DNA of 64,000 bases, taken from contig NC_019902.2 in assembly GCF_000321415.2 (NCBI RefSeq), positions 1,364,001 through 1,428,000 of the forward strand. The letters run 5' to 3'. The DNA comes from Thioalkalivibrio nitratireducens DSM 14787 (lineage in GTDB: Bacteria; Pseudomonadota; Gammaproteobacteria; Ectothiorhodospirales; Ectothiorhodospiraceae). Shown in pieces: positions 1-9,000 of this stretch (the stretch's first letter is position 1; the number at the start of each line of letters is the position of its first letter). The translations under genes were made by a program, and so were the position numbers. The notes beneath the pieces are model-generated. The model saw nothing but the letters and a program-made list of their open reading frames with translations. It was not told the origin of the DNA and did not search any database.

Positions 1-3
1 GCT

Positions 4-1161
4 TCAGTCGACCCGCGCCGGGAAACGCGCCAGCACCTCGCGCGTTTCGCCGTCGCGCAGCACGGTCAGCGGGAGAATGGTTCCGGGTGCCTGGCGGCGG
101 ATGATCGCGACCAGATCCCCCGGGAGTTCCAGGTCAAGGCCCGCGGCGGCCGTCAGGATGTCATCTGCCTGCAGTCCGGATGCGTCGGCGACCGAGTCGG
201 GCTGCACGGAGTGGACGCGCACTCCGGCCGGGTCGGGCTCGATCCGTACACCGAGTAGCTGCGGTGGCCGCGGTTCGTGTGCGGTTCCCGGCACGACGCC
301 GAAGATCGCGTCGGCGATTCCGGGTTCCGGTGCGCTGCATTCGGCGTTGCTGTTCCAGGGCAGCAGGGTGCGTTGGTGTTCGAGGCCGATGCCCAGATCG
401 GCCAGCTGGTGGGGTACGCCGTAACGATATTGCAGGTGCCCCGAACCCATCAGCCCAACCACGAGTGGATAGTCTTCGGCCGCATCGGCGAGGCCGGCAG
501 CCATCGCGCGGTCCCAGACCAGCTGGCCCGCAACAAAGCGATCCAGGTCAGGGTCGTCCATGGCGCCGGCCGGATGCTCCTGCAGAACAGCGTCGAGATA
601 GTCTCGATAGGCCTCGGTGGCCGGCGCAGGTGGTGAAATTCCGTGCCGCTGCTCCGGCGCAATGGCTTCCCACCCCTCGGAGGCGAGACGCCGGACCAGC
701 GAGCGTTCCAGGTTGATCGCCAGCAGGGGTACTCCATGCATGCGTGCGAAGTGCAGAATCGGGAGGTACAACTGCGGATCGAAGCCCCAGGCCTGACTCC
801 AGTTGCTCTGCTCCAGAAAATCCGGTTCGTCCAGTTCGCCCCCGACCCAGGCGTCGAGCGCCGGCTGCGCCTCGCGTGGCAGCATCTCCAGGCCAATCGC
901 CATCCCGGGCCTGAGGGCATGCAGGCCTGCGAGGGTATGCAGCTGCCAGCGGTGATGTTCCATCCGGTCATGCGTTTCGCCCAGCAGTACGATGCGGGGC
1001 TGTTCCAGATCCAGGAACAACTGGTCCGTGGCCAGCGGGTTTCCGTCGCCGCTGAGCCATTGCCCCGGGGCGGGGCAGCCGGCGGCCGCGTGACCCGAGG
1101 CGAGGATGGCGAGCACGACGAGGCCGGACAGCGGGCCGGCACGACGAATTCTGCGAGTCAT
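4..1161 (-). CDS. ChaN family putative lipoprotein with C-terminal PDZ domain
   Basis: A 385-residue exported protein. The start is the ATG at 1161, which begins a short basic and hydrophobic signal peptide ending in AAAGC, a plausible lipobox. The reading frame stays open upstream to 1299, but that part looks non-coding. The first two thirds match the ChaN (haem-binding uptake, Tiki/EreA-like) family, with the GETHD motif about 60 residues in and an MGSGH-type motif near residue 240. The last 90 residues form a PDZ-like domain (VQPDSVADASGLQADDIL). ChaN proteins are outer-membrane lipoproteins linked to iron or haem uptake; here that role is inferred from the family only. A 40-residue membrane protein lies upstream on the same strand. 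Confidence 0.85.
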   Translation of the reverse strand: MTRRIRRAGPLSGLVVLAILASGHAAAGCPAPGQWLSGDGNPLATDQLFLDLEQPRIVLLGETHDRMEHHRWQLHTLAGLHALRPGMAIGLEMLPREAQPALDAWVGGELDEPDFLEQSNWSQAWGFDPQLYLPILHFARMHGVPLLAINLERSLVRRLASEGWEAIAPEQRHGISPPAPATEAYRDYLDAVLQEHPAGAMDDPDLDRFVAGQLVWDRAMAAGLADAAEDYPLVVGLMGSGHLQYRYGVPHQLADLGIGLEHQRTLLPWNSNAECSAPEPGIADAIFGVVPGTAHEPRPPQLLGVRIEPDPAGVRVHSVQPDSVADASGLQADDILTAAAGLDLELPGDLVAIIRRQAPGTILPLTVLRDGETREVLARFPARVD

Positions 1162-1274
1162 GGGGTGGCTCCAGGCACTGGCAATGGCCTTGGGAGTCGT
1201 CGCGAAGCAGGGAAGTTCGATCGGCCAGCCTGGGCTGGCGATTCGGGCGATCGGCCGGGGCCTGCATGCCGCAT

Positions 1275-1301
1275 CGGTGCCGGCCAGGTTGGCCGGCACC
1301 G
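1275..1301 (-). terminator. Perfect 12-bp GC-rich hairpin between two minus-strand genes
   Basis: CGGTGCCGGCCA pairs with TGGCCGGCACCG across a 3-base loop, just after the stop of the small membrane gene. There is no T tract after it on the minus strand, so it may be an attenuator or an RNA-stabilising hairpin instead of a true intrinsic terminator. Confidence 0.45.
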
Positions 1302-1312
1302 GAGGTGAAGGC

Positions 1313-1435
1313 TCAGGATTCGGGTGGCCCTCCCATGCTCTTCTTGACCAGAAAAATCAGCAGCCCGACGATGACCAGAACCGACGCGCCTAGCGCGGCG
1401 ATCGTCAGGTAAACGATCACATCACCATACTCCAT
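1313..1435 (-). CDS. Small single-span membrane protein (40 aa)
   Basis: The ATG at 1435 is preceded by AAAGGGGGAAGTGC, a strong purine-rich ribosome binding site. The product has a short acidic N-terminus (MEYGDVIVYL), one continuous hydrophobic helix of about 25 residues, then LVKKSMGGPPES. Basic residues after the helix suggest N-out/C-in topology by the positive-inside rule. I do not recognise the family. It is too short for most gene callers. It lies 152 bases upstream of the ChaN-like gene on the same strand, so the two may be co-transcribed. Confidence 0.6.
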   Translation of the reverse strand: MEYGDVIVYLTIAALGASVLVIVGLLIFLVKKSMGGPPES

Positions 1436-1690
1436 GCACTTCCCCCTTTATGACAGTTGACCAGTGTCAAGCATAGGCCTGTAGCCACAGCAACGGCAAG
1501 GGATTCATTTCGGCGCGATGCCAGACGTGTGCGCCGGGGCCGGGAGCGAAGGGATCGGAAGCGGCGCCGTCCGGGACCATGCCGGAGAATTGCGGGCCGG
1601 CGTGCGCTCAGGGGGCGGCGCGTGCAAGCTGGTGCAGGACCAAGACCTGTGGATACGGACACGGCGCAATGGCCGTCGGGTACGAATGCT
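1436..1690. other. Intergenic stretch without recognisable genes
   Basis: This is the divergent spacer between the 40-aa membrane gene (minus) and the tRNA-Val promoter (plus). Open frames here are arginine-rich translations of GC-rich DNA without a ribosome binding site or family resemblance. The promoter of the minus-strand operon presumably lies here, but I could not place it. Confidence 0.4.
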
Positions 1691-1718
1691 TTGACACCGG
1701 CCGGGAAGGCGGTAGAAT
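1691..1718 (+). promoter_or_regulatory. Sigma-70 promoter of tRNA-Val
   Basis: A perfect -35 box TTGACA (1691-1696) is separated by 16 bases from TAGAAT (1713-1718). The predicted transcription start near 1725 lies about a dozen bases before the mature tRNA 5' end. Confidence 0.8.
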
Positions 1719-1736
1719 CTGCAGCCTGTCCGAGAC

Positions 1737-1813
1737 AGGCGCGTAGCTCAGCTGGTTAGAGCACCACCTTGACATGGTGGGGGTCGTTGGTTCGAGTCCA
1801 ATCGCGCCTACCA
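1737..1813 (+). tRNA. tRNA-Val (GAC anticodon)
   Basis: A full cloverleaf can be drawn. The acceptor stem is AGGCGCG/CGCGCCT, the D arm carries GCTCAGCTGGTTAGAGC, and the anticodon stem CCACC/GGTGG holds the loop TTGACAT with anticodon GAC. The T arm contains GGTTCGAGTCC, followed by discriminator A and an encoded CCA. The variable loop is short, as in class I tRNAs. It decodes GUC/GUU valine codons. It has its own promoter and terminator, so it is a single-gene transcription unit. Confidence 0.97.
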
Positions 1814-1820
1814 AACAGCA

Positions 1821-1872
1821 AACGAAAGCGGCAACCCGTGGGGAACCCCGGGTTGCCGCTTTCGTTTTCGTT
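1821..1872 (+). terminator. Rho-independent terminator of tRNA-Val
   Basis: An 18-bp perfect stem (1821-1838 with 1849-1866) has a 10-base loop. It begins 8 bases after the tRNA CCA end and runs into the T-rich tail TTTTCGTT. Confidence 0.9.
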
Positions 1873-2094
1873 GGGGCCTGTGCGGTGTTGGCCCCAACGG
1901 CCGGCGCGGCACCGGGAATGCTGTGATCGGTGTTGTTCCTTCGCGGTCCGGCGCGAGCCATCCGCACCGGGGCGGATGCACCGCGTTTCGTCATGAGCCG
2001 GTATTCAGTGCTGGACGTGGCGCGGGGTACACTCCGCACATTTGGCTACACCCCGGGCAGGGTACTGGAGATCGATATCGCCCCCGTCACGCAG

Positions 2095-3378
2095 GTGAAC
2101 CGTCGTGAGGTATTCGGGTGGGCGATGTTCGACTTCGCCAACCAAGCCTACACGCTGCTGATCATCACGGTCATCTTCGGGGATCTGTTCACCCGGATCA
2201 TCGTGGGCGATGCGCCGGACTACCGGATGGGCAACCTGCTCTGGAGTCTGGCGCTGGCGGTGAGCTACCTGCTCGTGCTGCTCGCGGCGCCGGTGGCCGG
2301 CTCGATCATGGACGCGACGCGCTCGCGCAAACGCTTTCTGCTCGTGTCCTGGCTGCTCACAGTGTTCACCACCGCGATGCTGTACTGGGTGGAGCCGGGG
2401 CTGGTCGCGCTCGGCATGGTACTGATCGTGATCTCGAATTTCGGCTATGCGATCGGTGAGTCGTTCATCGCCAGTTTCCTCCCCGATCTGGCACCCCCCG
2501 ACCGTCTGGGATGGATCTCCGGGCTTGGCTGGGCGCTGGGATATCTGGGCGGGCTGGTGGCGACGGCCTTCGCACTCGGCCTGCTGGGGGACGTGTCCGC
2601 CGACAACTTCGAGCGGATCCGCTGGGTGGGGCCGTTTGCCGCGGCATTCTTCCTGGTGTCCGCGCTCCCGACCTTCCTGTTTTTGCACGAGCGTGGGCCG
2701 CGGCGGCGGGTGGAAAGGCGGTTGCAGTTGAGCCTCGGGTTCCGCCGGGTTGCACGCAGCCTGCGCACCCTGCGTAACCGTCCGGGACTGAGGGACCTGT
2801 TCCTGTCGGTGTTCTTCGTGATGGCCGGGATCTACATCGTCATCGCGTTCACGTTCATCTACGGCTCTCAGGTGATCCGCTGGGATGAGTCCACGCGGGT
2901 GACGATGTTCATCATTACCCAGATGACCGCGGCCGCCGGTGCGCTGGGTTTCGGATGGCTGCAGGATCGCGTGGGCCCGGTACGGGTATACCGGTTCACG
3001 CTCCTGCTGTGGACGATCGCGGTGCTGGCGATCTTCCTGACCCCGCGGCTGGCCGAGTGGCTGACTGCGGTGCTGGACCGCACGGTGGAACCTCAGCACG
3101 TCTTTCTGTACGTGGGCGCGATCGCAGGGCTGTGCCTGGGCTCGGCACAGTCCGCAGGCCGAGCCCTCGTGGCCCTGATGGTGCCACGAGAGGAGGCGGG
3201 GCGCTGGTTCGGATTTTGGGGCCTGGCTGCCAAGGCCGCCGCCATCTTTGGTCTGATCGGGATTGGCCTGCTGCAACTCTGGCTGGGGCTGGCGAATGCC
3301 ATCCTGTTCTGCATGCTGCTGTTCCTGGCGGCACTGGTGGCCACCCTACGCGTTCGGCTCCCGCACTCGAGTGCCTGA
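2095..3378 (+). CDS. MFS transporter, UMF1 (Atg22-like) family
   Basis: About 427 residues with roughly 12 hydrophobic segments. The N-terminus (RREVFGWAMFDFANQAYTL) is the hallmark of the UMF1/Atg22-like branch of the major facilitator superfamily; the substrate is unknown. The start is taken as GTG at 2095. It is supported by the degenerate copy downstream, whose homologous position is the ATG at 5105. The frame is open upstream to 1930, with an ATG at 1993 as an alternative. C-terminal motifs such as VPREEAGRWFGFWGLAAK fit the family. The gene follows the tRNA-Val terminator and needs its own promoter. Confidence 0.87.
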   Translation: MNRREVFGWAMFDFANQAYTLLIITVIFGDLFTRIIVGDAPDYRMGNLLWSLALAVSYLLVLLAAPVAGSIMDATRSRKRFLLVSWLLTVFTTAMLYWVEPGLVALGMVLIVISNFGYAIGESFIASFLPDLAPPDRLGWISGLGWALGYLGGLVATAFALGLLGDVSADNFERIRWVGPFAAAFFLVSALPTFLFLHERGPRRRVERRLQLSLGFRRVARSLRTLRNRPGLRDLFLSVFFVMAGIYIVIAFTFIYGSQVIRWDESTRVTMFIITQMTAAAGALGFGWLQDRVGPVRVYRFTLLLWTIAVLAIFLTPRLAEWLTAVLDRTVEPQHVFLYVGAIAGLCLGSAQSAGRALVALMVPREEAGRWFGFWGLAAKAAAIFGLIGIGLLQLWLGLANAILFCMLLFLAALVATLRVRLPHSSA

Positions 3379-3745
3379 ACAGGGGCGGGACCGGGAGCGT
3401 AAGATGGGCCGCTCGAACGGCACACGAACCGGCCGGTTTCCGGAAACGGGTGTGAACGGTGCCGTGTCGCGGAGGATCGGTCCCGGGCGCGGCTGTCCCG
3501 GCTCCGGGCAGGTATCGAACCGCAACTCACGGTCGATGCATCACCGCTTCCGGTGGATCCGGGCGTGGTCCTCGCGAGTTGAGCCGACAAGGGAATATTG
3601 GGTATCGGCTGCGCCTGATGTATTTTGGGTCTGTAGCGGCAATTTCTATCAGGCTGGCGCCAAGGGGCATTGTATCCCTTAGAGGCGCAAACGGCGTCCT
3701 GGTCCGACAGGATTTGGACGCGGCTCAGAAAGGATGATCTGAGAC
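3379..3745. other. Intergenic stretch between the transporter and the transposase gene
   Basis: No gene is supported. Short frames have no family resemblance. The AGAAAGGATGATCTGAGAC segment just before 3746 provides the ribosome binding site of the RAYT-like gene. Confidence 0.4.
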
Positions 3746-4651
3746 ATGGCAAGACCATTGCGGATCGAGGTCGAGGGCGGGGTATATCACGTCAGCACTC
3801 GGGGCAACGCGCGAGATCCTGTTTATCTCGACGCAGAGGACCGGCAGGTCTGGCTGGATTTGCTTGGCGAGGTATGCAGCCGTTTTCAGTGGCGCTGTTT
3901 CGCCTGGTGCCAGTTGCAGGATCATTATCGCCTGGTAATGGAAACCCGCGATCCGAATCTTTCCCGGGGCATGCGGCATCTCAACGGGGTGTATACCCAA
4001 CGATTGAATCGGCGCCATGAGCGTACGGGGCATGTTTTCCGCGGGCGCTATGAGGCGATCCTTTTGGAAAAGAACCGCTTTCTCCCGGAAGCCGTGCGTG
4101 ACGTCATCCTGGCCCCGGTGCGCATCGGGTTCGTCGAACGGGCATTTGATTGGCGCTGGAGCAGTCTTGCGGCGATGCTTGAGCCCCAGACAGCGCCGCC
4201 TTGGCTCGATACCGGATGGCTTGCAGAACACTTCGGAGACGGTCCGCAGGCCGCGCGAGACGCATTTGTGGCCTTCGTGGAACAGGGGCTCGCCGTTGCG
4301 GACCTGACCGGGGCGCGGAGGGCGCCGGCGGTACTCGGGAGCCCGGCATTCCTGGCCGCCGTTCGGAATGGATTCTCGTCAACCCCTGATTTCAGAGAGG
4401 TTCCGCGGATTCACCGCAAAGCGCTCACCCCCTCGTGGGAGGAATACGAGAGGATTCCGGATCGGCGGCGCGCCATGGCAGAGGCCTACCTCTCGGGCGG
4501 TTATACGATGCGCGAGATCGCCGAACGGTTCGGCGTGCACTATTCCACCGTGAGCCGGGCGATACGGAACCATCGGGCGGCATCGAACGAGGGCGGTGTA
4601 AGCGGGGCAGCGGAACGGTCGCCCGGGGACGCCGGTTCCCACGAGGAATAG
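3746..4651 (+). CDS. REP-associated tyrosine transposase (RAYT)-like protein with C-terminal helix-turn-helix; catalytic residues altered
   Basis: 301 residues starting MARPLRIEVEGGVYHVSTRG, the typical opening of IS200-like Y1 transposases of the RAYT type. The RAYT core spans roughly residues 1-135 (LSRGMRHLNGVYTQRLNRRH, GHVFRGRYEAILLEK). A C-terminal helix-turn-helix is clear (YTMREIAERFGVHYSTVSRAI). Active members have an HUH metal-binding motif and a catalytic tyrosine. Here the HUH position reads H60-Y61-R62, and the tyrosine of the usual RY..LNPVR motif is Asp119 (VRDVILAPVR). Both changes should abolish strand cleavage, so the protein may persist as a DNA-binding protein or be decaying. 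It is a single-copy chromosomal gene without flanking terminal repeats. A REP-like palindrome lies 215 bases downstream. Confidence 0.88.
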   Translation: MARPLRIEVEGGVYHVSTRGNARDPVYLDAEDRQVWLDLLGEVCSRFQWRCFAWCQLQDHYRLVMETRDPNLSRGMRHLNGVYTQRLNRRHERTGHVFRGRYEAILLEKNRFLPEAVRDVILAPVRIGFVERAFDWRWSSLAAMLEPQTAPPWLDTGWLAEHFGDGPQAARDAFVAFVEQGLAVADLTGARRAPAVLGSPAFLAAVRNGFSSTPDFREVPRIHRKALTPSWEEYERIPDRRRAMAEAYLSGGYTMREIAERFGVHYSTVSRAIRNHRAASNEGGVSGAAERSPGDAGSHEE

Positions 4652-5071
4652 GGAAGGCCCCAGGAGCACGAAGCCCCCGGAGCCCCAGTCGCACGGTACC
4701 GACCTGATTGAGCATCGTCCGTAATCGCCGGCTCGTCCATGATTACCGTTCGTTGCGACCGCTGCAGTGTCCCCGATTTCGGTAGAAGAATTCAACCGTT
4801 TTGGGGGGGGTCATCGCGGTTTCTTGGTTCACGGTTATATCTTTTGGACAGGTGATGGAATTTATTGTGGGGTCAGGTCTTGCAAAACGAGTAAATGGCA
4901 TATTCTTGCAAGACCTGACCCCACGCGGGCATAGGGTTCGGGTTCGGTAATGGGGTCTTCAGTCACGCCGCTGAAGGTTCCGGCGGTGGTGTGGCATGGT
5001 GATCGGGGCAGTAGAACGTTTTTTCATCCCTGCGCGGTGGCCGAGGCGCATCCCGCCGGATCCCGCTCAAG
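4652..5071. other. Intergenic region carrying a REP-like palindrome
   Basis: No gene is supported between the RAYT stop and the broken transporter copy. The stretch is AT-richer than its surroundings around 4780-4900, has a run of eight G residues near 4803-4810, and contains the inverted repeat at 4867-4924. Confidence 0.45.
4867..4924. repeat. REP-like inverted repeat (19-bp perfect arms, 20-base spacer)
   Basis: The left arm GTGGGGTCAGGTCTTGCAA (4867-4885) is matched exactly in reverse complement at 4906-4924. The GGGGTCAGGTCTTGCAA core is a palindrome I recognise as often lying near RAYT genes in Gammaproteobacteria. It is the likely cognate recognition site of the neighbouring RAYT-like protein. 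Confidence 0.75.
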
Positions 5072-6008
5072 GAACTGGAGCCCCATATCGCCCCCGTCAT
5101 GTAGATGACGAGGCGTAAGATTTTCGGATGGGCGATGTTCGGCTGCGCCAAGCGGGCCTACACGCTGCTGGTCATCACCGTGACTTTCGGAAATCTGGTT
5201 ACCTGGGTCATCGTTGAGGATGGACGGGATTTTCGTCTCCGCAACCTGCTCTGCAGCGTCGCGCTGGCTGTCAGCTACCTGCTGGTGCTGCCTGCTGCGC
5301 CCGCCGGGTGGGCGGTTCGATGATGGACGCCACGTGCGCAAGCGGTTCCTGCGCGGGTCTTGGCTGCTCACGGTCGTGAGCGCCGTCATGGTGTAGTGCG
5401 TAGAGCGGGAATTGATCATCCCGTGCACGGTCCTGATCGTGATGGTCGACTACGCCATCGCGTGAGTCGCGCACCGCGAGTCCCCTTCCGGACCTGGCGC
5501 CCCGGGAGCATCAAGGCTGGGGCTCCGGTCTCGACTGGGCGCTGGAGTACCTGGGCAAGCTGGTGGCCGCGACCTTCGCACTGGGTCTGTTGAGGGATGT
5601 CTCCGGCCGACAGCGTCGTAACGGATCCGCTGGGCGGGCCGTTCGCAGTGGCGTTCTTCCTCGTGGCCGTGCTCCCGATCGTCCTGTTTCTGCGCGAGCG
5701 AGGGCTCCGCCGGCAGGTCGAGGCAATGCTGCAGCTGAGCCTCGGATTGTCGGGTCGCCCGAACTCTGGCCGCTCTGTGTGACCAGCCGGGCCCTGGTGG
5801 CCCGGATGGTGCCGCGACAGGAGGTGGGGCGATGGCTCGGGTTCTGGTGAGTCTCCGCTCAGGCAGCGACTATCTTCGGGCTGATGGGCATCGGCCTGCT
5901 GCAGCTTTGGCTTGGTCTGGCGAACGCGATATTTGTTCTGCACGCGCCTGTTTCTAGACGCGTTCGTCGCCATATGTCGCATCCGTACGCCGGCGCCCGT
6001 GCGTTTGA
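5072..6008 (+). pseudogene. Degenerate second copy of the UMF1-type MFS transporter
   Basis: The intact start is ATG 5105, giving RRKIFGWAMFGCAKRAYTLL, closely parallel to the gene at 2095. The frame closes at 5323 (TGA), and recognisable blocks then continue in shifted frames. One block near 5560-5780 matches the middle (FFLVAVLPIVLFLRERG). Another matches the C-terminal part (RALVARMVPRQEVGRWLGFW, near 5790-5850). A third matches the last helix and ends near 6008. Roughly 380 bp between the middle and C-terminal blocks are missing. Homology extends upstream of the start (CTGGAG, then ATATCGCCCCCGTCA), so the 5' leader was duplicated too. The RAYT and REP-like repeat sit between the two copies. 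Confidence 0.85.
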
Positions 6009-6023
6009 GATCCACCAGTCGTT

Positions 6024-9000
6024 GTGATACCCGTTGCCCTGCTTCACTCACACAGGGGCGTGTGGACGTGTGCTCGGCGGATCGTTCCCGCGCGGGGCAG
6101 TGGGGGCCGTCGCTCCCAGGCCCGCCGGTCGCCCGGCAACGGCCCCCCGTTTCTGACTACAAAGGCTCGGATCCCTCCAGGGAACGGGCCCTGGGCCGGG
6201 ATCGGACCCGAACGAGCAAGGGAGTTGCATACCCATGGACGGAAATCGCCCGGCACGGATGCCCGGGATGGACCTCATACCGGTGTGCGCAGCGCACCCC
6301 TGCCGCTTCCGGTTCCGGCCGACCAGGTCGAGATCACCGCCGATGGCCCGGGGCAGGTCGCCCTGACGGGCTCTGCCGGCAGTGCGGAACCGGGTGCAAC
6401 CGTCCGCCTGACGCACCACCGCACGGCGGAATCGGTCAGCGCAGCTGTGGCGGAGGACGGGAGTTTCGGGAGCGCCATCGCGGCCGAACCGGGTGACAGT
6501 CTCGAACTGGTGGCGGTCGACCGTGCGGGGAATGTCAGCACCCCGACGCCACTGGCCGCACCGGGCAACGGCGATGAGCCCCTCCCGCCGGATCCTGCGA
6601 TGATCGCACCGCCAATGATCCCGGGAGAGGTGGCCGGCCTGCATGCCTCCACTACAGCGCCGGCAACCCAGTCCAGCGCGACGTGGCACCCCGTGCGATC
6701 CGGGAGCATCGCGCGGGCGTGGTGCGCGGGCGCGCAAGCACACGGGATGGCCAGCCCCTTCCGGGGGTACGGGCGCGGAACTGGTGCTTCCGGACGACGG
6801 CACGCAGCCGCTGGAGCGGATGAACGTGCGTGCCACCGAGTTACACGGTGGGAGAGAACGAACCCGCGGCAATGCCCGGCGAACTGCCGCGGATGTCGGG
6901 GTATACCTACGCGGTGGAACTGTCGGTGGACGAGACCATCGCCGCGAACGCGACCGAGGGCCGGTTCGACCGTCCCGTGCCCGTGTACGTGGAGAACTTT
7001 CTCGATTTCCCCACCGGCGGCATCGTGCCGGCGGGTTGGTACGACCGGGAACGGGCGGCGTGGATTGCGTCGGACAATGGACGCATCATCGCGGTGCTGG
7101 GGCACGAGGATGGGCTCGCGCTGCTGGATGTCGGCGCAGGACGGTGATGGCAACCGGACGCGCATTGAGCGGGGCTCGGATGGCACACCCGTGGCCATCG
7201 TCGCGCCGGACAGCCAGCGCACCCTGCTTGCAGTGGACGGAAGCGGCTATCTGGCATCGGTGGCCAATCCGGCAGGGGAGGTCCGTCGCTTCGACTACCG
7301 GTCCGGAGGGCTTCTGACCCGGAACACCGACCCGCGTGGGTTCGTGTCCGCTTACACCTACGATCCCTCGGGTCGCCTGGTCGAAGCGCGCAATCCCGCC
7401 GGAGGGGGCTGGGCGATCGTACGCGAGGAGCGCACGGACGGTTACGGCACGCGCATGGTTTCGGCCGAGGGACGCGCCACGCTGTTCCTCGTCGAGCGGA
7501 CGTCCGCGGGAGAGAAACGGCGCGAGAACGTTCACCCGGACGGCAGTCGTGACGAGCTTCGGTTTCTTCCCGATGGGCGGCGCAGTCTCGTGGCTGCCGA
7601 CGGCACCCGGGTGGACCTTGCGTACACACCGGATCCGCGGTTCGGCATGAACAGCCCGGTGCCTTCGAGCGTGTCGGTTCGTACCCCATCGGGGCGGGAG
7701 CACGGTTCCTCGCACCAGCGCTCCGCGCTGCTCGCCGATTCCACCGACCCACTCAGCCACAGCCAGTTGACCGAGACCTTGACGACGAACGGCCGGGTGA
7801 CGCAGGCCCGGTACGAGTCGGACCTGCGGCGGTGGTCGATCCTCAGCCCCGAGGGGCGCGAGCGGACCGTCGACCTGGACGCACGTGGCCGCGTGCGTTC
7901 CGACGCGACGCCCGGGTTCGAGCCCGTGGTCTACGGGTACGACGCGCGCGGACGTCTTGCCCAGTGGGGCCAAGGCATGGCCGGGGAACGGACGTACGGG
8001 TTCAGCTACAACGAGGCCGGCGAAATCGCGACCGTGACCGATCCGTTGGGCCGCGTTACGACTTTCGAGCACGATCTGGCGGGGCGTGTGACGGGCCAGG
8101 TCTTTCCCGACGGCCGCGAGGTCCGCTATATCTACGACGCCAGCGGCAACCTTACCGCACTGGACCCGCCGGGACGGGAGGCACACCTGTTCGAGTACAC
8201 GTCCATGAACCGGGAGGAAAGCTACCATCCGCCAGACCTCTCAGGTATCGAGACGGTGACCCGGTATTCATACGACCTGGACCAGAAGTTGACCGAGATC
8301 ACCCGGCCTGATGGAAGGATCCTGCGGTTCGGGTACGACGGTGCGGGCCGCCTGGACACGGTGCAGGTAGAGCGTGGAGAGTATCGCCATCGGTACCACG
8401 CATCGACGGGTCAGACCGTATCGATTGCATCCCCGGGCGGAATCGACCTTGCGTTGTCATGGGACGGATTTCTGTCCACCGGCGAGGCGTGGAGCGGTCC
8501 CGTTCAGGGGTCAGTGACGCTTGGGTACGACGACAACTTCTGGGCCACCCAGCAGTCCGTCAATGGCGCCGTCGTGACGTTTCAGTACGACAGCGACGGT
8601 CTCCTGCTTCGGGCCGGTGACCAGATGCTCGAGCGGGACGCCCGGAACGGGCTGCCCGTGGCGAGCACGCTGGGGGTGGTAAACACAACCTGGGACTACA
8701 ACGGCTTCGGCGAGATTCAGAGTCTGCTCGCCATGGCCGGCGGCGAGCCGGTTGCGCGGTTCGACTACGTGCGCGATGCCCTGGGCCGCGTGGTCGAGCA
8801 GTTCTTGACCATCGATGGTGAGGAGGAACGCACCACCTATGACTACGATTCAGCCGGCCGCTTGGTCGCAATCGTCCGAAACGGGTTCCCCGTTACCTAC
8901 GGCTACGATGCCAACGGCAATCGTACGCAGGTGAATGGAGCCCCGATCGCCGTCTATGACGAGCAGGATCGGATGATTTCGTACGGCGGAGCATCGTATG

